Source: Vibrio gangliei (GTDB taxonomy: Bacteria; Pseudomonadota; Gammaproteobacteria; Enterobacterales; Vibrionaceae). From it: a stretch of 64,000 bases of DNA. Positions 1 to 9,580 of the stretch are shown here, piece by piece. A model generated the notes under the pieces. That model was not told the DNA's origin and did no database searches. It saw nothing but the letters and a program-made list of their open reading frames with translations. Within the stretch, counting starts at the first letter, position 1, and each line of letters begins with the position of its first letter. The stretch is taken from assembly GCF_026001925.1 (NCBI RefSeq), contig NZ_AP021870.1:558001-622000 (forward strand), read 5' to 3'. A program made the translations under genes and the position numbers.

Positions 1-2270
1 TCATACCAAACCGTTTTGCTAATGCGCTTTTTACTCGCGCCTAAGGTACGGTACAAGCGAATTTCATCTTGTCGTTGGGATAAACTTAAACGTAATAATG
101 TGAATATCAGCAACATGCCGGCAATCACCGCTAACCCTGCCAGTAACGTTATCGACCATACAATTTGAGTCAATAACACTTGAACTTTACCTGCCATGGT
201 TCTTAAATCCATAAGACTAACAGTAGGAAAATCTCTCGCCATCTGATTTAAAAAGGCATCGGCTTGCTGTTCATCACCCGTCGGCGCTTTAAAACTCACG
301 AGCCAAGTTCCTGGAATATCTTGCAGTACATCTGGCGTAAAGATGAAGTAAAAATTTGGCTTCATTTCGCGCCAATGTACTTTACGAATAGTGTTAATTT
401 TGGCTTTAACCGATTGACTGCTGATCACAAAGGTCAGTTCATCACCAATTTTTAGCCCTAGATCATTTGCGACATCTGATTCAACAGAGACACTGCCCGC
501 TTCTCCCCACGTACCTTGTAGAAGATCATTGGTTTCAGGTAAATGATCAGACCATGTGAAGTTCAACTCGCGTCGTAAAGAGTCACTGCTCTCTTCGCCA
601 TTCTCTGCGTAGTCTTTCGCTTCAACCCCATTAATTTCCGTTAATCGACCACGAATAATCGGATAGGCTTCAGACCGAATCAAGTTTTGCCCATCAATGC
701 GCTCTATGTACTGATCTTTTTCATACGGAGCGATATTAATGGCAAAGACATTCGGCGCATCTGGCGGCAATGTTTGTTGCCAATCACTCAATAGGTCGCT
801 GCGAACTAACCAAATAATGGCAATCAACATCAGTGACAATGCTAATGACCCAAATTGAATACCGCTGGCAATCGAGGAACGATTAATGCGGCTCAATGCT
901 AATTTTAATGCAGGCGATGCCGGCAACCATTGCATAGCACGCACTAAACCTAAGCTCACTCCTGCTAACACTAAGAACAAAACAACAATGCTCGCCAGTA
1001 CAATCCACACCAGCATATTACTGCCATACATGGCGAGTAATAATCCAAATGGTAATAAGATCAATAACCATGCTTTTCGAGGAATATTCGCTTGGCTTGG
1101 CTGCATAACCGATGCTGCTGAGGTATTAAGAAGACCGATTAATGGAATCCCTAATGCCGGTAGACCAATCGCCAAACACGTACCAACCGATAACAAAAAT
1201 GGCGTGCTGCCATAGCCAGGTAATGGTTCTGGCAAGACATCAGTTAATGGAATACGCAGCAAGATTTCCAGAATCACACCAATAATGGAGCCAAATACAA
1301 TACCAATCACAAACAAACTGCCAATTTGTAAGCTCAACCAACGTGATAACCAAGCTCGTTGAGCCCCTAAGCTTTTTAGCATCGCAATGGTCTGACGGCG
1401 GCTTGACACATAATGCTGACAAGTCAGAACCAAGGTTATGGCAGCCATGACAACCACAATCGCCACCGTTAAGGACAAATATTGCTTGGTTTTATTGAAC
1501 ACTTCCGCAGTGCGACTTTGCGAGTCCTCATCCACCCAGCGATCACTTGGCGTTAGTTCAACCGCTTGTTTCAATGTTTCTATTTGTGCGTCATCACCAT
1601 TAATGAACAGACGAAAGCTCACTCGACTACCGAGTTGAACCGCACCAGTTTTCTCGACATCCGACTGATTGATAAAAACACTAGGCATTTGTTGAAATGG
1701 ATTAAAAGATAAGCCCGGCTCTTGTAATACTTCGCCTGTGACCTTGAAATCTGCATCACCAATTGTGACATTGTCACCTATAGAAACTTGTAACTGTTGC
1801 ATGACTCTTGGTTCCAGCCATAACTCACCGTCTTTCACATGGGAAGACTGAGTATTACCAGATTGCAACAGCATTTCCCCACGCAAAGGATAAGCACTGT
1901 CTACTGCTTTCACAGTGACAAGTTGCATACTGTCATCACTAAACGCCATCGTAGCAAAACGCGTTAACGTTGCTGTTTCTACATTTTGCTGCGTTGCTAG
2001 ATCAAGTAGTTGCTCAGGTAACGGGTTAGATGAACGAAATACGGTATCCGCCGTTAATGCATTCTTTCCCTGTGTATCAATGACCTGATCCATTCGATCG
2101 GCTAGCGCAGCAAGGCCAAACACACAAGCAATAATCAACGTTAACGCAATCGCAATCGGCCACAGCTGGCCATGACGAATTTCGCGCCAACTCCATTTCA
2201 ATAACGCTCTGTTAGGTAAAACTTGATTCGCGTTTAACCTATCACTTGAAGCGGCAAGCACATCGCTCAT
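1..2270 (-). CDS. ybbP: FtsX-like ABC transporter permease, YbbP type (partial, C-terminus off the window)
   Basis: Inner-membrane permease of an MacB/FtsX-type ABC system, predicted partner of the ATPase encoded just upstream. The reading frame is open from the start codon at 2270 to the window edge (about 756 codons), so the last part is missing. After a short N-terminus comes a first membrane segment (IALTLIIACVFGLAALAD), then a long extracytoplasmic domain, then further hydrophobic segments. The start ATG overlaps the ATPase stop codon in an ATGA junction, so the two genes are translationally coupled. In enterobacteria ybbA-ybbP lies divergent to tesA exactly as here. The transported substrate is unknown in the family. 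The gene assignment is good; the function is not established. Confidence 0.85.
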   Translation of the reverse strand, partial: MSDVLAASSDRLNANQVLPNRALLKWSWREIRHGQLWPIAIALTLIIACVFGLAALADRMDQVIDTQGKNALTADTVFRSSNPLPEQLLDLATQQNVETATLTRFATMAFSDDSMQLVTVKAVDSAYPLRGEMLLQSGNTQSSHVKDGELWLEPRVMQQLQVSIGDNVTIGDADFKVTGEVLQEPGLSFNPFQQMPSVFINQSDVEKTGAVQLGSRVSFRLFINGDDAQIETLKQAVELTPSDRWVDEDSQSRTAEVFNKTKQYLSLTVAIVVVMAAITLVLTCQHYVSSRRQTIAMLKSLGAQRAWLSRWLSLQIGSLFVIGIVFGSIIGVILEILLRIPLTDVLPEPLPGYGSTPFLLSVGTCLAIGLPALGIPLIGLLNTSAASVMQPSQANIPRKAWLLILLPFGLLLAMYGSNMLVWIVLASIVVLFLVLAGVSLGLVRAMQWLPASPALKLALSRINRSSIASGIQFGSLALSLMLIAIIWLVRSDLLSDWQQTLPPDAPNVFAINIAPYEKDQYIERIDGQNLIRSEAYPIIRGRLTEINGVEAKDYAENGEESSDSLRRELNFTWSDHLPETNDLLQGTWGEAGSVSVESDVANDLGLKIGDELTFVISSQSVKAKINTIRKVHWREMKPNFYFIFTPDVLQDIPGTWLVSFKAPTGDEQQADAFLNQMARDFPTVSLMDLRTMAGKVQVLLTQIVWSITLLAGLAVIAGMLLIFTLLRLSLSQRQDEIRLYRTLGASKKRISKTVWY

Positions 2271-2989
2271 ACTTGCTCCTCCAATACCTGTTCTTTTAAC
2301 TCACCCGCTTGCATATGCACAATACGGTCACAACGCTTGGCAAGATCATTATCATGCGTCACTAAGAAAAGTGTGGTTTTGTGAGCACGATTCAATTCAA
2401 ATAATTGCTCAACGATTTTCCCTGCAGTGACTTGATCGAGATTACCGGTGGGTTCATCAGCAAACAAAATCGTGGGCTTAATCATAAAGGCACGCGCTAA
2501 AGCAACACGCTGCTGTTCACCACCAGAAAGTTGGCTAGGCGTGTGGTTTAAACGCTCTTTTAGCCCAACCTCCGTCAACAGTTGAATTGCCCTTTCAACA
2601 TCTTCTTTTTCACCTTTAAGCAAACAAGGCAAAGTGACATTTTCTAGCGCCGTGAGGGTTGGAATAAGTAAGAAACTTTGAAATACAAAGCCAATTGAAT
2701 CACTGCGTAAAGCGGCACGTTGTTCATCATCAAGGCTTGATAATGGCTTACCCAACAAACTAATTTCACCTTCGGTTGGAATATCTAAGCCCGCTAATAA
2801 GGTCATCAAGGTCGATTTACCCGCACCGGATGTTCCAACAATGGCTACACTTTCCCCGGCGTAAATGGCTAGGTTCACCTGTTTTAATATGGTTAAATGT
2901 TCTTTCTCAGTAGAAACTGATTTTGTGACAGATTGTGCTTGAATAACAATATTGTCGGCGGATGAACTTTGATTAGGTAATTGAGACAT
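2267..2989 (-). CDS. ybbA: ABC transporter ATP-binding protein, YbbA type
   Basis: Cytoplasmic ATPase of the YbbA-YbbP exporter-like system (MacB/LolD subfamily). Visible motifs are Walker A (GTSGAGKST), the Q-loop region ([18 protein letters not shown]), the signature [14 protein letters not shown] and Walker B ([12 protein letters not shown]), followed by the switch histidine (VTHD). I place the start at 2989 rather than at 3034, because the protein then begins MSQLPNQ, close in length to E. coli YbbA, and an AAGGAT ribosome site lies upstream. That start codon and the divergent tesA start share one CATG. The stop overlaps the permease start. The substrate is unknown. Confidence 0.9.
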   Translation of the reverse strand: MSQLPNQSSSADNIVIQAQSVTKSVSTEKEHLTILKQVNLAIYAGESVAIVGTSGAGKSTLMTLLAGLDIPTEGEISLLGKPLSSLDDEQRAALRSDSIGFVFQSFLLIPTLTALENVTLPCLLKGEKEDVERAIQLLTEVGLKERLNHTPSQLSGGEQQRVALARAFMIKPTILFADEPTGNLDQVTAGKIVEQLFELNRAHKTTLFLVTHDNDLAKRCDRIVHMQAGELKEQVLEEQV

Positions 2990-3626
2990 GATGAGACTGT
3001 TATCCTTATTCTTTATTTTGTGCTTTTCTTCCATTTCACACGCTGCAACTTCACAGGCAACGATTCCACAAACAGCAATAAAAACGACGATTTTAATTTT
3101 AGGTGACAGCCTAAGTGCAGGCTATCAGATGTCAATTGAGCAAAGTTGGCCATCATTACTGCCGAAAGAGCTTGAACAAAAAGGTATAGAAGCCAATGTC
3201 ATTAATGGCAGCATCTCTGGCGATACCACTGGTAATGGTTTACAGCGTCTTCCGGCATTATTGAAACAACATCAGCCAGATTGGGTACTGATTGAACTTG
3301 GCGCTAATGATGGATTACGCGGTTTCCCACCAGCGACCATCAAGAAAAACCTGCTGCAATTAATTCAACAAAGTCAGGCTGCGGGTAGCCAAGTGGCATT
3401 GATGCAAATCATGGTGCCGCCTAACTACGGTAAACGTTACACCCAAGCCTTTGCTAATGTATACCCAGAGGTTGCCAAGCAGCAAGACATTCCCCTTGTG
3501 CCATTTTTCTTAGCACAAGTCATCGTAAAACCTGAATGGATGATGAAAGATGGACTCCATCCTAAACCAGAAGCTCAACCGTGGATCGCTCAGTTTATGG
3601 CGTCTGAGCTCGAATCTATCTTATAA
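2988..3626 (+). CDS. tesA: Periplasmic acyl-CoA thioesterase I / lysophospholipase L1 (SGNH hydrolase)
   Basis: Hydrolyses thioesters and lysophospholipids in the periplasm. A signal peptide is obvious (MRLLSLFFILCF...SHA), with likely cleavage after SHA near residue 19. The four SGNH blocks are present: GDSLSAGY with the nucleophile serine, the block II glycine in SGDTTGNG, GAND (block III), and DGLHP with the catalytic Asp and His near residue 192. At 212 residues it is the usual TesA length. Two ATGs (2988 and 2991) are in tandem, and I cannot tell which is used. It is divergent from ybbA, and the two start codons overlap. Confidence 0.93.
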   Translation: MMRLLSLFFILCFSSISHAATSQATIPQTAIKTTILILGDSLSAGYQMSIEQSWPSLLPKELEQKGIEANVINGSISGDTTGNGLQRLPALLKQHQPDWVLIELGANDGLRGFPPATIKKNLLQLIQQSQAAGSQVALMQIMVPPNYGKRYTQAFANVYPEVAKQQDIPLVPFFLAQVIVKPEWMMKDGLHPKPEAQPWIAQFMASELESIL

Positions 3627-3855
3627 ATATTTTACTCATTATTGTTTCAGTGGCTGAATGCTTATACGGTCTAGCTGGATTTCACCGACTTGAAATCGTT
3701 TATTCTTCCTACAATCATTCATGATCTGAAACAATTTTTTCTCAGATTACCCAATAAAAACACGCTTTATACCCTTTTCGCTCAATATTTTTCATTAAAG
3801 CTGCACTTATCCTAATATGATTCATTACTTAAAAATAATTCATAAAGGATATCGT

Positions 3856-5055
3856 ATGGTCATTGAACCTATCATTAAGGGCGTGGTTGCCCGTAGTGCC
3901 CATCCATACGGATGTGAAGCATCAATCCAAAACCAAATTCAATTCGCTAAGAAAGCGACGCAAATAAAAAATGGACCTAAACGTGTATTAATCTTAGGTG
4001 CATCGTCTGGTTTTGGTTTAGCGGCACGTATTGCACTCACTTTTGGCGGTAGCCAAGCAGACACCATCGGTGTGTCGTTCGAACGTGGCCCTTCAGATAA
4101 AGGCGTTGGCACAGCGGGTTGGTACAACAATATTTTCTTCAAACAAGAAGCAGAAAAAGAAGGTAGAAAAGCCATCAACATCATTGGTGATGCCTTTTCA
4201 CAAGATACTCGCGACCAAGTAATTGAAGCGATTGAAACCTACTTTGAAGGTGAAGTGGATCTGATCATCTACAGCCTAGCCACTGGTGTTCGCCCTAATC
4301 CAGAGACTGGTGAAAAATGGGTATCTAGCATCAAACCAATTGGTGACAACGTCACAGGTGCTACCGTCATGCTGGATACGGATGAATGGCAAGAAACCAC
4401 CATTGAAGCAGCAACGGAAGATGAGATTGAAGCAACCATTAAAGTAATGGGTGGTTCAGATTGGGAATCTTGGGTAGATACCTTAATCAACAGTGAATCC
4501 ATTGCTGAAGGCTGTAAAACCATTGCATTCTCATACATTGGGTCAGAAGCTAATTACCCGATTTACCGTAACGGTACTCTAGGTTGGGCAAAAGTTGATT
4601 TACACCAAGCAAGCCACTCTTTGAACTTAAAATTGGCTAACTTCAATGGTTCTGCTCACGCCACTGTGTGTAAAGCCTTAGTAACTAAAGCAAGTGTCTT
4701 CATTCCTACTTTCACGCCTTATATTATGGCGCTCTACCGTGCGATGAAAGAAGATGGTACACATGAAGGTTGTATTGAACAAATGCAGCGCTTATTCAGC
4801 GATAAACTGTATAACCATGAACCAATTCCTGTCGACGCAGAACGCTTGATCCGCATGGATGATTGGGAAATGAAACCAAATGTCCAACAACGTGTTACTG
4901 AACTTATGTCTCAAATGAATGCGACCAATTTTAAAGACATTGGCGACTTCCAAGGTTATAAGCAAGAGTTCATGCAATTGAATGGATTTGATGTCGATGG
5001 CGTAGACTATCAGCAAGACATTACTTTAGAACAACTTACGACTTTAGAGCCATAA
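3856..5055 (+). CDS. fabV: Trans-2-enoyl-ACP/CoA reductase (NADH), FabV
   Basis: Catalyses the last reduction of the type II fatty acid elongation cycle. FabV was first described in Vibrio cholerae and is naturally insensitive to triclosan. The start at 3856 gives MVIEPIIKGVVARSAHPYG, the family N-terminus, preceded by AAAGGA; an in-frame codon at 3817 would add 13 unrelated residues. The length of 399 residues is typical. The N-terminal Rossmann motif is GASSGFGLAARIAL. The active-site pair Tyr-x8-Lys, characteristic of FabV (not the x6 of FabI), is visible as Y237 and K246 in YRNGTLGWAK. The gene stands alone with its own terminator. Confidence 0.97.
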   Translation: MVIEPIIKGVVARSAHPYGCEASIQNQIQFAKKATQIKNGPKRVLILGASSGFGLAARIALTFGGSQADTIGVSFERGPSDKGVGTAGWYNNIFFKQEAEKEGRKAINIIGDAFSQDTRDQVIEAIETYFEGEVDLIIYSLATGVRPNPETGEKWVSSIKPIGDNVTGATVMLDTDEWQETTIEAATEDEIEATIKVMGGSDWESWVDTLINSESIAEGCKTIAFSYIGSEANYPIYRNGTLGWAKVDLHQASHSLNLKLANFNGSAHATVCKALVTKASVFIPTFTPYIMALYRAMKEDGTHEGCIEQMQRLFSDKLYNHEPIPVDAERLIRMDDWEMKPNVQQRVTELMSQMNATNFKDIGDFQGYKQEFMQLNGFDVDGVDYQQDITLEQLTTLEP

Positions 5056-5097
5056 ATTTACTCTCGATTCGGTCTGTAGTCGAACTTTGAAATTCAG

Positions 5098-5166
5098 CCT
5101 CCTTTGCCGCACGACTTTATTTCGTCTTAGCACGAGCAATATAAACAGTGCAAAGGAGGTTTTTTC
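5098..5166 (+). terminator. Rho-independent-like terminator after fabV, with a long loop
   Basis: CCTCCTTTGC (5098-5107) pairs perfectly with GCAAAGGAGG (5150-5159), followed by TTTTTTT. The 42-nt loop is unusually long for an intrinsic terminator and contains a small ACGA/TCGT stem. It could mark the 3' end of a separate short RNA, but I see no promoter that shows this. Confidence 0.65.
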
Positions 5167-5287
5167 ATTCTAGCGATCCTGAACTCAGGTTACCTATTAT
5201 TCATTTCAACTCATTTCCCCTATAGCCTTCAATTCAGTATATAATGCCAAGCTGTTAATTCTTCATCATAAGCAACCCTGGAACTCT

Positions 5288-6937
5288 ATGGAAACGCTGA
5301 TCTTCAAACTGAAAAATATCGAAAAACAAAACTATCGTGCTTACCAACAGATCAAAGGACAGTATGATTTTACTGATTTCGACCTTTTCATTGATACCGT
5401 TCAAGCCGATCTTCATGCTACCGCTTCACGTTTACGTGCACGCCGCGCGTGGCCATTAACCGATTTACAATGGTTGCTTGAACAATCTGAAGATTACCAA
5501 CGCGCTGCTCGTGATTACATTGCACGTTATTTTTCCGTGCTCGCTCAGCCAGAAGCCACTGTCGATATGGCATTTAACGGGCAAAGCGTGCTCGATCATA
5601 CCGCAGTGATTTTCGACCAAGATGGGATTGAACTGCGTTTTCGTGTCAACTTACCGGCTGATGGACGTCAAATTCTCGCTAAGAAAGCGATTAATATTTT
5701 AACCTTCCATCTGCCTAAATTTATTCGCCGAGCCACCATCGCGCGTGAGATGGATTTGGATGCTTTAAAGCGCCACTGCGAAACTGTCGAAGATCAAGTG
5801 GCGTTACGCAGTCAGCTAGCAGAAAACAATTTGGTTGCCTTTGTGGCTGATGGCAGCGTATTACCGCGTGTTTCCGGTGATTGCGATTTACCGATGAAAG
5901 ATGCCATTACGGTGACAGCTCCTGAATCACTGGCGGTGACCTTAACTACCCCACATAAAGGCCAAGTTCGTGGTCTCGGCATTCCTAAAGGTATCACTCT
6001 TATTGTCGGTGGCGGTTTCCACGGTAAATCTACGCTATTAACGGCTATTGAGCGTTCTATTTACGATCATATCCCTGGCGATGGGCGTGAATACATTGTG
6101 ACCGATCCACAGGCGATGAAAATTCGTGCTGAAGATGGCCGTAGCGTGCATCATTTGAATTTATCTAACTACATCAATCATCTGCCTATGGGGAAAGATA
6201 CGCACGATTTCTCAACTCAAGATGCATCCGGTTCAACGTCACAAGCCGCGTGGTTACAAGAATCTTTGGAAGCGGGCGCAACCACACTCTTGATTGATGA
6301 AGATACCTCGGCGACCAACTTTATGATTCGCGATGAACGTATGCAGGCATTAGTCAGTAAAGGTGATGAACCGATCACACCACTCGTTGATCGCATTGGT
6401 CAATTACGTGATGAACAAGATATTTCGTCGATTATAGTGATGGGTGGATCAGGTGATTATTTCGATGTAGCCGATACCGTTATTCAAATGCATGATTATC
6501 AAGTGCTTGATGTGACAGAAAAAGCAAAACAAGTGGTCAAACAGCACCCAAGCCAACGTAAGCTAGAATCAGAGACAACGCTTGCCATTCACCCGGCTCG
6601 CTCATTCAATACTATGTGTTTGCAAAAGATTCTAGCGGAAGGCAAATTCCGCATCCAAGGCAAAGGCACGCATACTCTACGTTTTGGTAAAGAGCATGTG
6701 GATGTATCGGCATTAGAACAAATTGAATCCACCAGCGAACTCAATGCCATTGGTTGGTTATGGTTCCAGTTATCTCAACAACCGGGTTGGACTAAAGATC
6801 CCGCTAAGATCTTTGAACAAGCACTACATTCAGATTGGCACAAAACCATGCCAAATAACGGTGATCTCGCAAAGCCCCGCACACTAGATGTCATGGCAGT
6901 ATTAAATCGTTTACGTAAAGCTCAGTTCAAAGCCTAA
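5288..6937 (+). CDS. Predicted ATPase of the ABC class (COG3044 family)
   Basis: Soluble protein of 549 residues with no membrane segment or signal peptide. The ATPase core is visible: a Walker A-like loop (LIVGGGFHGKSTLL, about residue 240), an acidic Walker B-like stretch (TTLLIDEDTSATNFMI, about 335), and a downstream SSIIVMGGSGDYFDVAD segment. This matches what I know of the COG3044 ABC-class ATPases, whose cellular role is not established. A TATATAAT -10-like box lies about 45 bases before the start. It is a single-gene unit between two hairpins. The family call is good; no function should be inferred. Confidence 0.8.
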   Translation: METLIFKLKNIEKQNYRAYQQIKGQYDFTDFDLFIDTVQADLHATASRLRARRAWPLTDLQWLLEQSEDYQRAARDYIARYFSVLAQPEATVDMAFNGQSVLDHTAVIFDQDGIELRFRVNLPADGRQILAKKAINILTFHLPKFIRRATIAREMDLDALKRHCETVEDQVALRSQLAENNLVAFVADGSVLPRVSGDCDLPMKDAITVTAPESLAVTLTTPHKGQVRGLGIPKGITLIVGGGFHGKSTLLTAIERSIYDHIPGDGREYIVTDPQAMKIRAEDGRSVHHLNLSNYINHLPMGKDTHDFSTQDASGSTSQAAWLQESLEAGATTLLIDEDTSATNFMIRDERMQALVSKGDEPITPLVDRIGQLRDEQDISSIIVMGGSGDYFDVADTVIQMHDYQVLDVTEKAKQVVKQHPSQRKLESETTLAIHPARSFNTMCLQKILAEGKFRIQGKGTHTLRFGKEHVDVSALEQIESTSELNAIGWLWFQLSQQPGWTKDPAKIFEQALHSDWHKTMPNNGDLAKPRTLDVMAVLNRLRKAQFKA

Positions 6938-6950
6938 ACGGAGTATGTTT

Positions 6951-6992
6951 ATGGTTCATCAAATTTTCTTTGTTTGATGAGCCATACTTTTA
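6951..6992 (+). terminator. Hairpin terminator after the COG3044 gene
   Basis: ATGGTTCATCAAA (6951-6963) pairs with TTTGATGAGCCAT (6973-6985) with one G-T wobble, followed by a short T-rich tail (ACTTTTATCC). It lies 14 bases after the upstream stop codon. Confidence 0.65.
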
Positions 6993-7047
6993 TCCACTTC
7001 CTTCTTTTAAAGGCTCAGATACAGCAATTTAGCAGCGATAAGTAAGA

Positions 7048-7551
7048 ATGAAATCTTCTGACACATTGAAATATCTTCAAGGCTACCCTGAATCTGTACT
7101 CACTCAAGTTGAGAATTTGATCCAACAAGGAAAGCTGGAAAAATGGGTACACAATAAGTATCCACAGATGCATAACATCAAGACTGAAAAGGCGCTATAT
7201 GACTACACCATAGCGCTTAAAAATCGTTATCTAAAAAAATCATCGCCACTTTCTAAAGTGATTTACGATCCCAAAATTCATGTCGTCAACCATGCTTTAG
7301 GATTGCACAGTTTTGTTTCACGTAATCACGGTGGCAAGTTAAAAGCAAAAAATGAAATCCGCATCGCATCCATTTTTAAAGATGCGCCAGAGCCATTGCT
7401 TCGCATGCTAGTGGTTCATGAATTAGCGCACATCAAAGAAAAAGAGCATAACAAAGCCTTTTATGCGCTGTGTTGCCACATGGAACCGGATTACCATCAA
7501 CTCGAATTTGATGCTCGACTATTTCTTACCTATAAAGAACTGGCGAGTTAA
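7048..7551 (+). CDS. ygjP: YgjP-like M48-type metal-dependent hydrolase
   Basis: A 167-residue protein, the same length as E. coli YgjP and similar throughout (KYLQGYPES near the N-terminus, HALGLHSFVSR, GGKLKAKNEIRIA). The zinc-binding motif HELAH spans residues 124-128, with a further histidine in KEKEHNKAF (H134), followed by the conserved CCHMEPDYHQLEFD tail. YgjP belongs to the DUF45/YgjP metallopeptidase-like family; E. coli YgjP has been reported as a UTP pyrophosphatase, so the true substrate may be a nucleotide rather than a peptide. It is monocistronic and convergent with the outer-membrane gene that follows. Confidence 0.88.
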   Translation: MKSSDTLKYLQGYPESVLTQVENLIQQGKLEKWVHNKYPQMHNIKTEKALYDYTIALKNRYLKKSSPLSKVIYDPKIHVVNHALGLHSFVSRNHGGKLKAKNEIRIASIFKDAPEPLLRMLVVHELAHIKEKEHNKAFYALCCHMEPDYHQLEFDARLFLTYKELAS

Positions 7552-7575
7552 GAGTCGCAATCGACAAAATAGAAA

Positions 7576-8739
7576 CTAGAACCCCGAGCCTACATTAAAA
7601 TAAAATGCGGTATCTTCATCACTAAAGGCAAGATCTATCCCGGTATTTAAGCCAAAACGACGTGCAATCAAATAACGAAAACCCGCCCCATACGCCACTT
7701 GGGTATCGTTGTATAAATCATTCGCTTCTTCTGCCACGCTGCCAGCCCCCACAAATGTTTGCAAAGACCAACGCGGACTCACTTGCCACATTAACTGAGT
7801 TTGCGCTGTTAGCACATAATCGCCTTGATAACGGTAACGAGAAATACCGCGCATATTGATATACGGACGAGCCAATGGTGGAAGATTTTGATCTGCATGG
7901 GTTAAGGTTTGATAGTTACCAGCAACACCCAGTGTCCATTTTTTTGCGATCGGGAAGAAGTATTTACCGTCCAACGTAAGTGTATTGAAATCATAGTCAC
8001 TACCAATGCCATCACGATACCAAAGGTATTCCATTTTCGCGCTGCCGCCACTGGTTGGATAAAATAAATTATTGCGAGAGTCATATTGAGCGATGACACC
8101 TAAACCAGAAGATGTGCTCGAATCTCCAAGAATTCGCTTAAGTACACCATCAACCATAGGCTCTTTTGCTCCAATTTCAGAGTGGAACCAGACTTGAGAT
8201 AGCCCTAAATATAAATGGGTATCTGCAACCTTAAACTGCAATTTTTGAATGCCTCCATACCCTTCAGTTTGACTCTGAAAACCGATGTCTTTATCAATCG
8301 GCAAGTTAGCAAAATCATGATAAATATCGATATTAATGTTGGCATAACCCGCTGCACCAAAATAACGAATACGATCATTAAGCCATGTGTGGCGATGTGC
8401 AGCCCCCGCAAACCAAGTGCCATTTTCCGTCGCCGCACCACCAACAATCGTAAAGTTTGGCGGGATCAAACTTACGCCACCCTCTGCAGACTCTAGTGCC
8501 AATTTTTTTCGCTTATCACGTGCTTCCTTCGATTCATGCAAAAACATACCGAAGAAACCACCACCATAACCAATGGCTGGCTCAGTCAAAATAATCGGCA
8601 CAGGCAAAAAGGCATACGGATTTTCTGCGATCACCTCACTCATATCAAATTGACCATCGAGAGGATCCGTTAACGAGGCGGCCAGTAAAGGAGACGGCAA
8701 TACAACGGAAGCCAGCAGCCACGATTTAATTTTCAACAT
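7576..8739 (-). CDS. BamA/Omp85-type outer-membrane barrel protein (surface antigen D15-like)
   Basis: Predicted outer-membrane beta-barrel of 387 residues. I start it at 8739 (MLKIKSWLLASVVLPSP...), where AAAGGA precedes the ATG and a signal peptide ending in LLAA follows; the in-frame codon at 8766 would spoil the signal. The mature part has alternating aromatic strands, GYGGGFFGMF near the N-terminus, repeated Y-x-G/Y-x-Y segments, and a C-terminal strand ending in a terminal aromatic (FYFNVGSGF), typical of Bam substrates. There are no POTRA domains, so it is a short barrel-only member. Its function is unknown. It is downstream of, and possibly co-transcribed with, the Nudix gene. Confidence 0.75.
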   Translation of the reverse strand: MLKIKSWLLASVVLPSPLLAASLTDPLDGQFDMSEVIAENPYAFLPVPIILTEPAIGYGGGFFGMFLHESKEARDKRKKLALESAEGGVSLIPPNFTIVGGAATENGTWFAGAAHRHTWLNDRIRYFGAAGYANINIDIYHDFANLPIDKDIGFQSQTEGYGGIQKLQFKVADTHLYLGLSQVWFHSEIGAKEPMVDGVLKRILGDSSTSSGLGVIAQYDSRNNLFYPTSGGSAKMEYLWYRDGIGSDYDFNTLTLDGKYFFPIAKKWTLGVAGNYQTLTHADQNLPPLARPYINMRGISRYRYQGDYVLTAQTQLMWQVSPRWSLQTFVGAGSVAEEANDLYNDTQVAYGAGFRYLIARRFGLNTGIDLAFSDEDTAFYFNVGSGF

Positions 8740-8838
8740 CACAGATCCTTTATGAAGTGATCTCAAGCAATTGAGTGAGGGTAATTTTGTGAATTATAAA
8801 CACAAAAATACGCCATCATCTCCACAAAACCGCTCAAA

Positions 8839-9345
8839 TTATATTTTCGGTAGGTTTAATTGATCTTGCGTTTCATATTCACCTTGCACGTAGCTACCAA
8901 GATGAAGACTTTCATTATCCGAGTTCGCCGTCTGAGCTAATGCAAATAAGTCTGTCGGAAAAGTGCGAATCTGACTTAATTTAGCGATCGGAACCCACTC
9001 CACAGCTTGGATCAATTCTTCATCATTCAAACCAGCTAAATTATTGGTATGCGGTTGCCCATCAAAATATTCAATATGATAGAAAAATTCTGCATTATAA
9101 CGATTAGCCGCTGTTTCTAAGAATTCACGCACACAAATCAACTTACCCACCCGAACATGAATCCCCGCTTCTTCTAAACATTCTCGTTTCACACAATCTT
9201 TCGTATGCCGATCTTGCGCTTCTAACCCACCACCCGGCGGGATCCAGTATTCACCTGAGTCATCTTTCACCTTAATCAGCAAAATCTGCTCATTTTCAAT
9301 GATTATCCCAGCAGCACGAATGCGGTGCTGTGTTTCGCGATTCAT
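8839..9345 (-). CDS. Nudix hydrolase
   Basis: Cytoplasmic Nudix-fold pyrophosphohydrolase of about 168 residues, starting with MNRETQHRIRAAGIII at 9345; an in-frame start at 9411 would add 22 residues that do not look like the fold. The Nudix box is recognisable (PPGGGLEAQD...RECLEEAGI), although the distance between GGG and REC is one residue longer than the classical motif and an Asp replaces the usual first Glu. The substrate cannot be predicted; neighbours do not help. It is divergent from the ribose operon, with 235 bases between. Confidence 0.82.
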   Translation of the reverse strand: MNRETQHRIRAAGIIIENEQILLIKVKDDSGEYWIPPGGGLEAQDRHTKDCVKRECLEEAGIHVRVGKLICVREFLETAANRYNAEFFYHIEYFDGQPHTNNLAGLNDEELIQAVEWVPIAKLSQIRTFPTDLFALAQTANSDNESLHLGSYVQGEYETQDQLNLPKI

Positions 9346-9478
9346 ATTGACGTATTTCCTTATCTTCACTTTTTCGTAATGCCTTGTGCTCAGCACTATT
9401 GCTTTAATCATTCAGCCTATCAATTTGACCAACTCATTGTACGCAAGGTGGACACATAATTCTGTGCAATCTTTACTT

Positions 9479-9494
9479 CGTGATCCAGATCTCT
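9479..9494 (+). promoter_or_regulatory. Weak CRP-like site upstream of rbsD
   Basis: CGTGA-N6-TCTCT resembles the CRP consensus TGTGA-N6-TCACA in about 7 of 10 positions and lies just upstream of the RbsR operator, where a catabolite activator site would be expected for a ribose operon. The match alone is weak. Confidence 0.3.
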
Positions 9495-9509
9495 CAGCTT
9501 AAACACTAT

Positions 9510-9521
9510 CGAAACGTTTCG
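9510..9521. promoter_or_regulatory. RbsR operator in front of rbsD
   Basis: CGAAACGTTTCG is a perfect 12-base palindrome about 60 bases before the rbsD start. It is the core of the E. coli rbs operator (AGCGAAACGTTTCGCT), and rbsR itself is the last gene of the cluster, so ribose-responsive repression is well supported. Confidence 0.85.
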
Positions 9522-9580
9522 CTAAACATGAAAAACATATTAGCCAAGCCGTCTAAAACAAAATGTAAAAGGTTAATAGT

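Noticed and set aside
886..1215. Open frame of 109 codons on the plus strand opposite the FtsX-like permease
   Set aside because: It is the complement of a long, clearly coding permease frame; its composition is not protein-like and it has no ribosome site.
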